Origin: Mycolicibacterium alvei
GTDB lineage: Bacteria; Actinomycetota; Actinomycetes; Mycobacteriales; Mycobacteriaceae
NCBI RefSeq assembly: GCF_010727325.1
Contig: NZ_AP022565.1
Coordinates: 4,216,001 to 4,280,000, forward strand
Direction of reading: 5' to 3'
DNA: 64,000 bases
Below, piece by piece: positions 52,000 to 60,306 of this stretch. Position numbers and translations under genes: made by a program. A model generated the notes under the pieces. That model was not told the origin of the DNA and ran no database searches. It saw only the letters and a program-made list of their open reading frames with translations. How positions within the stretch are numbered: position 1 is the first letter of the stretch; each line of letters opens with the position of its first letter.

Positions 52000-52593
52000 G
52001 TGAGTCAGCTGTCCTTCTTCTCGGCCGAGTCGGTGCCGCCCGCGGTGGCCGACCTGACCGGGGTGCTCGCCGGGCCGGGACAGATTGTGCTGGCCGGCAA
52101 CGGTGTCAGGCAGGCAGCCCGGATCTCGGTGGTCGTCGACGAGATGTGGCGGGCCCAGGGCCTGGCCCAGATGATCAGCGAGGCCGGGTTGGTGTCGGAA
52201 ATTTCCCGGACCGACGAGAACAACCCGCTGGTGCGCACCGCGCTGGATCCGCAGTTGATGTTGATCGCCGGCGAGTGGACGCGGGGGGCCGTCAAAACCG
52301 TGCCGCCGGGGTGGCTGCCGGGCTCTCGTGAGCTGCGGGCCTGGGCGCTGGCGGCCGGCTCGCCGGAGGGGGACGACCGGTACCTGCTGGGCCTGGACCC
52401 GCACGCCCCCGATACCCACGCGGCGTTGGCCGCGGCCATGATGCGGGTCGGGATTGCCCCGACATTGATCGGGACCCGAGGATCCCATCCGGCCCTGCGG
52501 ATCAGCGGTCGAAGACGCCTGTCACGCCTGGTGGAGAACGTGGGGGAACCACCCGGGGATGCCTCCGCGTTGGCGCATTGGCCACGTATTTAA
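52000..52593 (+). CDS. Conserved hypothetical protein (Rv3647c-like)
   Basis: 197 residues from GTG 52000: SQLSFFSAESVPPAVADLTG, VVDEMWRAQGLAQMISEAG, WTRGAVKTVPPGWLPGSRELRAW and a basic C-terminus ISGRRRLSRLVENVG. Conserved between cspA and topA in mycobacteria; no domain of known function recognised. Its constant linkage to topA suggests a DNA-related role, but nothing in the sequence shows it. Confidence 0.8.
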   Translation: MSQLSFFSAESVPPAVADLTGVLAGPGQIVLAGNGVRQAARISVVVDEMWRAQGLAQMISEAGLVSEISRTDENNPLVRTALDPQLMLIAGEWTRGAVKTVPPGWLPGSRELRAWALAAGSPEGDDRYLLGLDPHAPDTHAALAAAMMRVGIAPTLIGTRGSHPALRISGRRRLSRLVENVGEPPGDASALAHWPRI

Positions 52594-52695
52594 TGGTGGA
52601 CACGCGGAGAGCCAGTTTGCGTAGGCTCGCGGGTAATGCGAAATTGTCAGTTGCCGGGCGTGGCGCGGCAACTATAGAAGTGGAGCGTAGGCACG

Positions 52696-55530
52696 TTGGC
52701 TGGCGATAGCGGCAGCGGTAGCAAGGGGAACGTCCGGCGACTCGTCATTGTCGAGTCGCCGACCAAGGCGCGCAAGATAGCCGGCTACCTGGGCTCCAAT
52801 TATGTGGTCGAATCTTCCCGCGGGCACATTCGTGACCTGCCGCGTAATGCCGCTGACGTGCCCGCCAAGTACAAGTCCGAGCCATGGGCGCGCCTCGGGG
52901 TCAATGTCGACGACAACTTCGAACCGCTCTACATCGTCAGCCCGGAGAAGAAGAGCACCGTCACCGAGCTCAAAGACCTGCTCAAGGGCGTCGACGAGCT
53001 CTATCTCGCGACGGACGGTGACCGCGAGGGTGAGGCGATCGCCTGGCATCTCCTGGAGACACTCAAGCCCAAGGTGCCGGTCCGGCGGATGGTGTTCCAC
53101 GAGATCACCGAACCCGCCATCCGCGCCGCCGCGGAAAACCCCCGTGACCTGGACATCGCCCTGGTCGACGCGCAGGAAACCCGACGCATCCTCGACCGCC
53201 TCTACGGCTACGAGGTCTCGCCCGTGCTGTGGAAGAAGGTCGCGCCGAAGCTGTCCGCAGGCCGGGTGCAGTCGGTGGCCACGCGCATCATCGTGCAGCG
53301 TGAGCGGGAGCGCATGGCGTTCCGCAGCGCCGGGTACTGGGACGTCACCGCCGAACTCGACGCGTCCGTTTCCGACGCCAGTGCTGCGCCGCCCAAGTTC
53401 ACCGCCAAGCTGAACACCGTCGACGGCCGCCGGGTCGCCGCCGGTCGTGACTTCGACTCGCTGGGCCAGCTGCGCAAGCCCGATGAGGTGCTGGTGCTCG
53501 ACGAGGCCAGCGCCGGGGCACTGGCCGCCGGTCTGCGCGGCGCTCAGTTGGCCGTCAGCTCCGTCGAACAGAAGCCCTACACGCGCAAGCCCTATGCGCC
53601 GTTCATGACCTCCACGCTGCAGCAGGAAGCCGCCCGCAAGCTGCGGTTCTCCTCGGAGCGCACCATGAGCATCGCGCAGCGCCTGTACGAGAACGGCTAC
53701 ATCACCTACATGCGTACCGACTCCACGACGCTGTCGGAGTCGGCAATCAACGCTGCGCGCAACCAGGCGGGCCAGTTGTACGGCTCGGAGTACGTGCACC
53801 CGACGCCGCGGCAGTACACCCGCAAGGTCAAGAACGCCCAGGAGGCGCACGAGGCGATCCGCCCCGCCGGTGACGTGTTCCAGACCCCGGGCCAGCTGCA
53901 TGCGCAGCTCGACACCGACGAGTTCCGGCTCTACGAGCTGATCTGGCAGCGCACCGTGGCCTCGCAGATGGCCGACGCGCGCGGCACGACGCTGTCGCTG
54001 CGTATCGCCGGGACCGCGGGGGGCGGCGAACAGGTCGTCTTCAACGCGTCCGGCCGCACCATTACGTTCGCCGGCTTCCTGAAGGCCTACGTCGAGAGCC
54101 TCGACGAGCAGGCAGGTGGTGAGGCCGACGACGCCGAGAGCCGGCTGCCGAACCTGACCCAGGGCCAGCGCGTCGACGCCGCCGACCTGACCGCCGACGG
54201 ACACACCACCAGCCCGCCGGCCCGCTACACCGAGGCCTCGCTGATCAAGTCCCTCGAAGAACTCGGTATCGGCCGTCCGTCGACCTACAGCTCGATCATC
54301 AAGACCATCCAGGACCGCGGTTACGTGGTGAAGAAGGGCAGTGCGCTGGTCCCGTCGTGGGTCGCGTTCGCCGTGGTCGGCCTGCTGGAGCAGCACTTCG
54401 GCCGGTTGGTCGATTACGACTTCACCGCGGCCATGGAGGACGAGCTCGACGAGATCGCCAACGGCCAGGAACAGCGCACCAACTGGCTGTCGAATTTCTA
54501 CTTCGGCGGTGACCACGGCGTCGAAGGCTCGATCGCGCGCGCCGGTGGGCTCAAGCATCTCGTCGGCGGGAACCTCGAGGGTATCGACGCCCGAGAAGTC
54601 AACTCCATCAAGCTCTTTGACGACGAAGAAGGCCGCGCAGTGGTGGTCCGGGTGGGCCGCAACGGTCCGTACCTGGAGCGGATGATCGCCGATCCGGACA
54701 ATCCGGGTGAGCTCAAGCCGCAGCGCGCCAACCTCAAGGACGAGCTGACCCCTGACGAGCTGACGCTGGAGTTGGCCGAAAAGGCCTTCGCCACACCGCA
54801 AGAGGGCCGGGTGCTGGGTATCGATCCGGTGTCCGGACACGAAATCGTCGCCAAGGACGGACGATTCGGCCCCTATGTCACCGAGATCCTCCCGGCTCCC
54901 GAGGAAGGTCCCGACGACGGCGCAGCGGGGACGCCGGCCAAGAAGGGTAAGAAGCCGACCGGACCCAAGCCGCGCACCGGATCGTTGTTGCGCACCATGG
55001 ATCTGGAGACGGTGACCCTTGACGACGCGCTCAAGCTGCTGTCGTTGCCGCGGGTGGTCGGGGTCGACCCGGCGAACAACGAGGAGATCACCGCGCAGAA
55101 CGGTCGATACGGCCCATATCTGAAGCGCGGCACCGACTCTCGTTCGCTGGCCACCGAGGAGCAGATGTTCACCATCACCCTCGACGAGGCACTCAAGATC
55201 TACGCCGAGCCGAAACGCCGTGGGCGTCAGGCCGCTGCGGCCCCGCCGCTGCGTGAGCTGGGCATCGATCCGGCTTCGGACAAGCCGATGGTGATCAAGG
55301 ACGGGCGATTCGGCCCTTACGTCACCGACGGTGAGACCAACGCCAGCCTGCGCAAGGGCGATGACGTCGCCTCGATCACCGACGAGCGGGCCTCGGAACT
55401 GTTGGCCGATCGCCGGGCCCGCGGGCCGGTGAAGAAGGCCGCGAAGAAGGCGCCGGCGAAGAAGGCTGCCGCCAAGAAGACCGCTGCCAAGAAGGCTCCG
55501 GCCAAGAAGGCCGCTGCAAAGAAGGCCTGA
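52696..55530 (+). CDS. topA: DNA topoisomerase I
   Basis: 944 residues from TTG 52696. TOPRIM domain: LVIVESPTKARKI and ATDGDREGEAIAW; active-site Tyr338 in YITYMRTDSTTLSE; HEAIRPAG follows. The C-terminal half carries the repeated actinobacterial domains with G-R-Y/F-G-P-Y motifs (e.g. NGRYGPYLKRG, DGRFGPYVTD) instead of zinc fingers, and a lysine-rich tail of KKAPAKKA repeats that aids strand passage. The sole type IA enzyme in mycobacteria, essential for relaxing negative supercoils. TTG start agrees with the M. tuberculosis protein. Confidence 0.96.
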   Translation: MAGDSGSGSKGNVRRLVIVESPTKARKIAGYLGSNYVVESSRGHIRDLPRNAADVPAKYKSEPWARLGVNVDDNFEPLYIVSPEKKSTVTELKDLLKGVDELYLATDGDREGEAIAWHLLETLKPKVPVRRMVFHEITEPAIRAAAENPRDLDIALVDAQETRRILDRLYGYEVSPVLWKKVAPKLSAGRVQSVATRIIVQRERERMAFRSAGYWDVTAELDASVSDASAAPPKFTAKLNTVDGRRVAAGRDFDSLGQLRKPDEVLVLDEASAGALAAGLRGAQLAVSSVEQKPYTRKPYAPFMTSTLQQEAARKLRFSSERTMSIAQRLYENGYITYMRTDSTTLSESAINAARNQAGQLYGSEYVHPTPRQYTRKVKNAQEAHEAIRPAGDVFQTPGQLHAQLDTDEFRLYELIWQRTVASQMADARGTTLSLRIAGTAGGGEQVVFNASGRTITFAGFLKAYVESLDEQAGGEADDAESRLPNLTQGQRVDAADLTADGHTTSPPARYTEASLIKSLEELGIGRPSTYSSIIKTIQDRGYVVKKGSALVPSWVAFAVVGLLEQHFGRLVDYDFTAAMEDELDEIANGQEQRTNWLSNFYFGGDHGVEGSIARAGGLKHLVGGNLEGIDAREVNSIKLFDDEEGRAVVVRVGRNGPYLERMIADPDNPGELKPQRANLKDELTPDELTLELAEKAFATPQEGRVLGIDPVSGHEIVAKDGRFGPYVTEILPAPEEGPDDGAAGTPAKKGKKPTGPKPRTGSLLRTMDLETVTLDDALKLLSLPRVVGVDPANNEEITAQNGRYGPYLKRGTDSRSLATEEQMFTITLDEALKIYAEPKRRGRQAAAAPPLRELGIDPASDKPMVIKDGRFGPYVTDGETNASLRKGDDVASITDERASELLADRRARGPVKKAAKKAPAKKAAAKKTAAKKAPAKKAAAKKA

Positions 55531-55535
55531 ACCGC

Positions 55536-57143
55536 TTAGGTGGAGACGTCGCTGTCGGTGACGTCGCGCTCGAGATCCTTTGGCAGGACCAGGTTCATCG
55601 GACGCGCCAGTTGGGTGGGCGCGGTGCGACCGCGCAGTTCGACGGTCTCACCGACATCCCAGCTCAGTGCCTCGGCGTCCAGTGCCCCGCTGACGGCGAT
55701 CGCCGAGGCCAGCACGTGGCCTTCCTCCAGCTTGGCGAGCTCGGTGAGGCGCGCGGCCTCGTTCACCGGGTCCCCGATCACGGTGTACTCGAACCGGGCC
55801 TGAGCACCGATATGGCCGGCGATCGCGCGGCCGGCCGAGACTCCGATGCCGAACTCGGTATCGGTCCCCAGCACGCTGAGCAACTCGTCGTGGAGTTCAC
55901 GGGATGCCGCCAGCGCACCGCCGGAGGCGTCGGGATGCTCGATGGGGGCACCGAAGATGGCCAGGGCCGCGTCACCCTGGAACTTGTTGACGAACCCGCC
56001 GTGACGATTGACGGTGTCGACGATGACGCGGAAGAACTCGTTGAGCAGGTTGACGACGTCGCCGGCCGGGATCGTCGACGCCAGCCGCGTCGAACCCACC
56101 AGGTCCACGAACAGCACCGCCACGTCCCGCTCCTGGCCACCTAGTTCGGTGCCGCGTTCCAGGGCGCGCCGGGCCACGTCCTCACCGACATAGCGGCCGA
56201 ACAGGTCACGCAGCCGTTGCCGCTCGGCCAGCTCGCGCACCATGTCGTTGAATCCGGCCTGCAGCAGACCCAGCTCGCTGGCGTCGTAGATCTGCATATG
56301 CGCGTTGTAGTTGCCGCGCTGCACCTCTCCCAGCGCCCAGCGCAGCTGGCGCAGCGGGTCGGCGATCGACATCGCCACCAGCACGGTGCCGGACAGTCCG
56401 ATCACCAGCGCGGCCACGGCGAGCAGCAACAGCGGGGTGTTCAGCCGGTCCGCGGATGCGGTCAGGATCGAGAACTTGCTGGCCACCAGGGCCAGGACGA
56501 TGGCCAGGACCGGCACGCCCGTCGAGAGAACCCAGGTCAGCACCTGACGCAGGATCACCCCGGGGGCCCGGAAGTTCTCCGGAACCCCGCCGCGCAGCGC
56601 GGCCACCGCGACCGGCCGCAGCACCCGCTCGGATTGCAGGTAGCCGATGATCGCGGTCGCGGTCGCCCCCAGCGCGGTGGCGACGAGCACCACGGGAGCG
56701 GACTTGCTGGCCACCGGCCAGCTGGCCACGATGAACACGATCGAGCCCAGCAACCAGTTCGTGACGCTGATCAGGGTGCGGTAGAAGGGCATCTTCAGCG
56801 CCCGAACGCGCGCCAGTTCGGTGATGGCCGGGTCGGATTTGGTCAGCAGTGTGTCGCGGCGCTGCCACCGGATCACCGGGATCAGCAGCCGCAGGGCCAG
56901 GTAGGCGCCGACGGTGAACGACACGAACAGATACGTCAGGAAGATCGCCAGGTTGAGCACCGGCAGGTCCTGGAGCTGGATGCGGTCCTCGGGTGGCAGG
57001 CCGAAGCGAAGGAACCCCAGCACGAACAGCGCCCCGATGATGTCGGCCTGCAACATGCCCAGCGTGAATACCGGCCACGGGGTACGGGCCACCCACCGGA
57101 CGAATGCGTTGATTCGCCTCGTGGGTATTGCCTCCGCGGTCAC
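55536..57143 (-). CDS. Membrane adenylate/guanylate cyclase with HAMP domain (Rv3645-like)
   Basis: 535 residues from GTG 57143. Six predicted membrane helices, a HAMP domain (ADPLRQLRWALGEVQRGNY...) and a class III cyclase domain: metal Asp in VAVLFVDLVGSTRLA, NKFQGDAALAIFGAP and TVIGDPVNEAARLT. Rv3645 makes most basal cAMP in M. tuberculosis and affects fatty-acid tolerance. The cAMP made here would feed Crp, encoded 23 kb away. It converges with topA, 5 nt apart. The start could be further upstream in the open frame, but that part lies in the divergent promoter. Confidence 0.93.
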   Translation of the reverse strand: MTAEAIPTRRINAFVRWVARTPWPVFTLGMLQADIIGALFVLGFLRFGLPPEDRIQLQDLPVLNLAIFLTYLFVSFTVGAYLALRLLIPVIRWQRRDTLLTKSDPAITELARVRALKMPFYRTLISVTNWLLGSIVFIVASWPVASKSAPVVLVATALGATATAIIGYLQSERVLRPVAVAALRGGVPENFRAPGVILRQVLTWVLSTGVPVLAIVLALVASKFSILTASADRLNTPLLLLAVAALVIGLSGTVLVAMSIADPLRQLRWALGEVQRGNYNAHMQIYDASELGLLQAGFNDMVRELAERQRLRDLFGRYVGEDVARRALERGTELGGQERDVAVLFVDLVGSTRLASTIPAGDVVNLLNEFFRVIVDTVNRHGGFVNKFQGDAALAIFGAPIEHPDASGGALAASRELHDELLSVLGTDTEFGIGVSAGRAIAGHIGAQARFEYTVIGDPVNEAARLTELAKLEEGHVLASAIAVSGALDAEALSWDVGETVELRGRTAPTQLARPMNLVLPKDLERDVTDSDVST

Positions 57144-57225
57144 CCGTTCACCGTATCGGGCCGCAGGGACGTTGCGCGCCTGCTGTGACGTGGTTGTGTC
57201 GGCTTGACCACTACTGTTGGGGACG

Positions 57226-58434
57226 ATGAGCGGGGTCTTTTCGCGGCTGGTGGGCCAGCACGCGGTCGAACAGGAGCTGGTGGCGGCCGCGTCGGCGGCC
57301 CGTGGTGATTCGCCACACAGTGGCACCACTGTCGGGACTATGACACATGCGTGGCTGATCACCGGCCCGCCGGGATCGGGGCGTTCGGTGGCCGCGCTGT
57401 GCTTCGCGGCGGCCTTGCAGTGCACGTCAGAGGGGCCGCCGGGGTGCGGTGAGTGCCGGGCCTGCACGACGACTATGGCCGGAACCCACGCCGATGTGCG
57501 CCGCATCGTGCCCGAGGGGTTGTCGATCGCGGTCAAGGAGATGCGCGGGATCGTCCAGATCGCCTCGCGCCGGCCCGGGACCGGACGCTGGCAGGTCGTG
57601 GTGATCGAGGATGCCGACCGGCTCACCGAGGGCGCTGCCAATGCGCTGCTCAAGGTGGTGGAGGAACCGCCGGCCGCGACGGTGTTCCTGTTGTGCGCAC
57701 CGTCGGTGGATCCCGAGGACATCGCCATCACGCTGCGCTCGCGGTGCCGGCACGTCGCGCTGGCCACGCCGTCGGTGGACGCCATCGCCGACGTGTTGAT
57801 CTCCGGTGACGGGCTGCCGGAGGCGGATGCCCGCTGGGCCGCCTCGGTCAGCGGCGGCCATGTGGGCCGGGCTCGACGGCTCGCCACCGATCCGGAGGCC
57901 CGGGAGCGGCGGAAGCGCGCGTTGGGTCTGGCCAGAGACGCCGCGACCCCGGCGCGGGCGTTCGCCGCGGCCGAGGAGATGGTCGCCGTCGCCGAGGCCG
58001 AGGCACTGGCCCTGACTGCGGGGCGCAACGAGACCGAGACCGAGGAGCTCAAGACCGCCCTGGGCGCCGGCGGGACCGGAAAAGGCACCGCGGGCACGAT
58101 CCGGGGTGCCGCCGGAGCGCTCAAGGAGCTGGAGAGCCGGCAGAAATCCCGCCGGACCCGGGCCTCCCGCGATGCGTTGGACCGGGCGCTGATCGACCTG
58201 GCGACCTACTTCCGCGATGCCCTGCTGGTGTCGTCGGGAGCCACGGCGGTGACCGCCAACCACCCGGATATGGCCGAGAAAGCGGCTGCCATGGCCGACC
58301 ATGTGTCCCCGGACCGGCTGCTGCGCTGTATCGAGGCGGTGCTGGACTGCCGCGAGGCCCTGGCCGTCAACGTCAAGCCGAAGTTCGCCGTCGATGCCAT
58401 GGTGGCGACCGTCGGGCAGGCGCTACGTGGGTGA
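57226..58434 (+). CDS. holB: DNA polymerase III delta-prime subunit-like
   Basis: 402 residues from ATG 57226. Clamp-loader AAA+ protein: P-loop ITGPPGSGRSVAA (Lys replaced by Arg, as expected for non-hydrolysing delta-prime), zinc cysteines in PPGCGECRACTT, ADRLTEGAANALLKVVEEPP and TLRSRCRHV (SRC motif). Equivalent to Rv3644c. It lies 82 nt from the divergent cyclase gene and precedes tRNA-Thr. Confidence 0.92.
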   Translation: MSGVFSRLVGQHAVEQELVAAASAARGDSPHSGTTVGTMTHAWLITGPPGSGRSVAALCFAAALQCTSEGPPGCGECRACTTTMAGTHADVRRIVPEGLSIAVKEMRGIVQIASRRPGTGRWQVVVIEDADRLTEGAANALLKVVEEPPAATVFLLCAPSVDPEDIAITLRSRCRHVALATPSVDAIADVLISGDGLPEADARWAASVSGGHVGRARRLATDPEARERRKRALGLARDAATPARAFAAAEEMVAVAEAEALALTAGRNETETEELKTALGAGGTGKGTAGTIRGAAGALKELESRQKSRRTRASRDALDRALIDLATYFRDALLVSSGATAVTANHPDMAEKAAAMADHVSPDRLLRCIEAVLDCREALAVNVKPKFAVDAMVATVGQALRG

Positions 58435-58489
58435 GTTGGGTCCTGGGCGGCGTCTGCCGTAAAGTGGTGCCGCCCGGTCTGCCGGGTGC

Positions 58490-58562
58490 GCCACCCTAGC
58501 TCAGTCGGTAGAGCAATTCACTCGTAATGAATAGGTCAGGGGTTCGATTCCCCTGGGTGGCT
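58490..58562 (+). tRNA. tRNA-Thr (CGT)
   Basis: Acceptor GCCACCC pairs with GGGTGGC; anticodon loop CTCGTAA gives CGT (threonine); T-arm GGTTCGATTCC. The 3' CCA is encoded at 58563-58565. Same location as the tRNA-Thr beside Rv3644c. Confidence 0.95.
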
Positions 58563-58581
58563 CCATTTCTTTTGGGCTGGT

Positions 58582-58644
58582 CGTTGACTTTGAAACCACG
58601 CACACCGCTACTCGCACAATTGCGGCGTCAGCTCAAAGTCAACG
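58582..58644. repeat. 12-bp perfect inverted repeat after tRNA-Thr
   Basis: CGTTGACTTTGA (58582-58593) and TCAAAGTCAACG (58633-58644) are perfect complements, 39 nt apart, between tRNA-Thr and the convergent gene at 58653. It may end transcription from both sides, or mark the ends of a lost insertion. Confidence 0.6.
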
Positions 58645-58652
58645 CATAGGTT

Positions 58653-59021
58653 TTAGTCCTTGCTCAGCGCTGCACGCGCCACGTTGCGGGCGGTATTCGC
58701 GGCGGGGAATCCCGCGTAGCCGCTGGCGTGGTAGATGACCTCGGCGATCTCATCTTCGGTGAGGCCGTTTCGCAGGCCGATCCTGACGTGCGACTCGAAC
58801 TCATCGGTGGCCCGCAGGGCGATCAGGATGCCCATGGTGACCAGGCTGCGGTCACGGCGGCTGAGCCCGTCACGGCTCCACAGCCGGCCGAAGACATTGT
58901 CGACGCCGATGGCCATCAGCTCGTCGCCGAAGGTTCCGTCCGGCTCGACAACGTCGGCCGGCAGATGCGGCACCATCTCCTGGAGGACGCGCAGACCCTG
59001 TTCACGTACGTCGTCAGTCAT
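58653..59021 (-). CDS. Carboxymuconolactone decarboxylase-family protein
   Basis: 122 residues: LPADVVEPDGTFGDELM, LSRRDRSLVTMGILIAL, SHVRIGLRNGLTEDEIAEVIYHASGYAGFPAA, all typical of the CMD fold. It lacks the C-x2-C pair of AhpD, so it is not a peroxidase of that type and is closer to the PcaC-like lactone-decarboxylating group. ATG 59021 is a clean start. No pathway partners nearby. Confidence 0.88.
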   Translation of the reverse strand: MTDDVREQGLRVLQEMVPHLPADVVEPDGTFGDELMAIGVDNVFGRLWSRDGLSRRDRSLVTMGILIALRATDEFESHVRIGLRNGLTEDEIAEVIYHASGYAGFPAANTARNVARAALSKD

Positions 59022-59050
59022 GCCTGCCAGCTTGGCATGTGCGCGACGGG

Positions 59051-59545
59051 CTACTCGCCGGTGGCGGTGATGATGACGACGGGTGCGTCCGCGGCCAGGA
59101 ATACGTGCGCGTTGATCTTGGTGGATCGGAATGCCCGGTCCAACTGGTCACTGGCGAGGTAACCGCCCTGTGGCAGGTTGCCGCGCAGGGTTTCCCAGAC
59201 GTCGGGCTGGTCGGCGGTCGGAACGGGTCGATGCGTCGCCTTCAAACGGTCCGCGGTCGCTGGGCTCACTTCGATGATGGCGTCGATCCAGTACAACGAC
59301 GGGCCGGGCACTCGTGGGTCACCCATATCGCCGCTTACCCACGATGCCGAGACCGGCGATCCGAGTGCAGGAAAGCGCTTGGTCAACGGTTCGAGTTCGT
59401 GCCGGACCGGATTGGACGTTGTCTTGGCCGCGGGAGCGTTCGGTGATGCCTCGGGAGCCGGGTTGCACGCTGAGACAACGGGAACCAGGCAGACGAGCAT
59501 AGAGGCGATTGCACGTCGCGGTCTGCTCTGTCTAGCTAGGTTCAC
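59051..59545 (-). CDS. Lipoprotein of unknown function
   Basis: 164 residues from GTG 59545, overlapping the upstream lipoprotein stop by 14 nt. Signal: basic [12 protein letters not shown], hydrophobic MLVCLVPV and lipobox VSAC, so lipidated at Cys about residue 27. The mature part has Pro/Ala/Asn-rich linker, then a domain with SLYWIDAIIEVSPATADRL and AHVFLAADAPVVIITATG. No family recognised. Likely a surface partner of the EspA-like/TPR pair. Confidence 0.72.
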   Translation of the reverse strand: MNLARQSRPRRAIASMLVCLVPVVSACNPAPEASPNAPAAKTTSNPVRHELEPLTKRFPALGSPVSASWVSGDMGDPRVPGPSLYWIDAIIEVSPATADRLKATHRPVPTADQPDVWETLRGNLPQGGYLASDQLDRAFRSTKINAHVFLAADAPVVIITATGE

Positions 59546-60302
59546 CGTCGGGCCAACCGGGGTCTGGCGGCAGAGATGCCGGCGGCTCGGGCGAGGTATG
59601 GCGATCAGTTCGGCCCGGAGGTGTACCTGGCGCTGGTTTGCCGCAAGGCAATCGCCCCCCAACCAGAGCGGTGATGTCGGTGATCACCCATGTCCCGAAG
59701 ACGTCATCAGTGGGGCGGTTCGCGGGGCCGCGCTGCATCGCCGGGGGTGTGTGCTGTTTCTCGGTGGGGAGGTTGGGGTTTGGTCCGTAGGTGATGATCG
59801 ACCCAAACCCGTAATTGTCCGCGGCCACTGTTTCGTACAGGTCATTGCCAGGACGCTTGGATGCGGTCATCGATTTGTAGTTGCAGACACCCGCTGTCCG
59901 CATCTCGCCATCTCGGCCGAACTCCACTACCTCGTAGTAGTCGGTCCCAGCGTAGGACCATCCTTTGTTGGGGAGAGAGAAGTATTCGTCGGCCAGTTCG
60001 GGGTTGTTGAAAGCACGTGCGAAGCCAGGGAAACCCGTGTTGTCGAGAGCTTCACGCTTGCGTACCAGCGCGAGGTCCGCCGCCCGCTGCGCTTCCATCA
60101 CCGCCCTGATGAACGTCCCGTCCGCTGACATGAGGTCCACTGTAGGGTTCTCTATCCAACGGGAAGTTATGCGGTTATTTGTTTCTGGGAGTGGTGTAGC
60201 AGGTTTTTCTGGGATGGAATCAGCAGGGGAGCACGATATTAACGTGATCGCGGCGATGCTGGTCGCCCAGCATTTGTGAAATCTGCCAATTTTGGAAGCC
60301 AT
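59532..60302 (-). CDS. Lipoprotein of unknown function
   Basis: 256 residues from ATG 60302 (MASKIGRFHK), 4 nt after the TPR-protein stop. Signal with hydrophobic WATSIAAITLISC; lipobox Cys near residue 24. Mature part has RAVMEAQRAADLALVRKREAL, YYEVVEFGRDGEMRTAGVCNYKS and a Pro/Gly/Glu-rich C-terminus. An in-frame ATG at 60335 would overlap the previous gene by 29 nt and is less likely. Resembles in layout small mycobacterial Lpp proteins; function unknown. Confidence 0.75.
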   Translation of the reverse strand: MASKIGRFHKCWATSIAAITLISCSPADSIPEKPATPLPETNNRITSRWIENPTVDLMSADGTFIRAVMEAQRAADLALVRKREALDNTGFPGFARAFNNPELADEYFSLPNKGWSYAGTDYYEVVEFGRDGEMRTAGVCNYKSMTASKRPGNDLYETVAADNYGFGSIITYGPNPNLPTEKQHTPPAMQRGPANRPTDDVFGTWVITDITALVGGRLPCGKPAPGTPPGRTDRHTSPEPPASLPPDPGWPDGEPS

Positions 60303-60306
60303 CCAC

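Noticed and set aside
52672..54840. 722-codon open frame on the minus strand across topA
   Set aside because: It is the antisense shadow of topA, caused by high GC at third codon positions; its translation has no domain structure.
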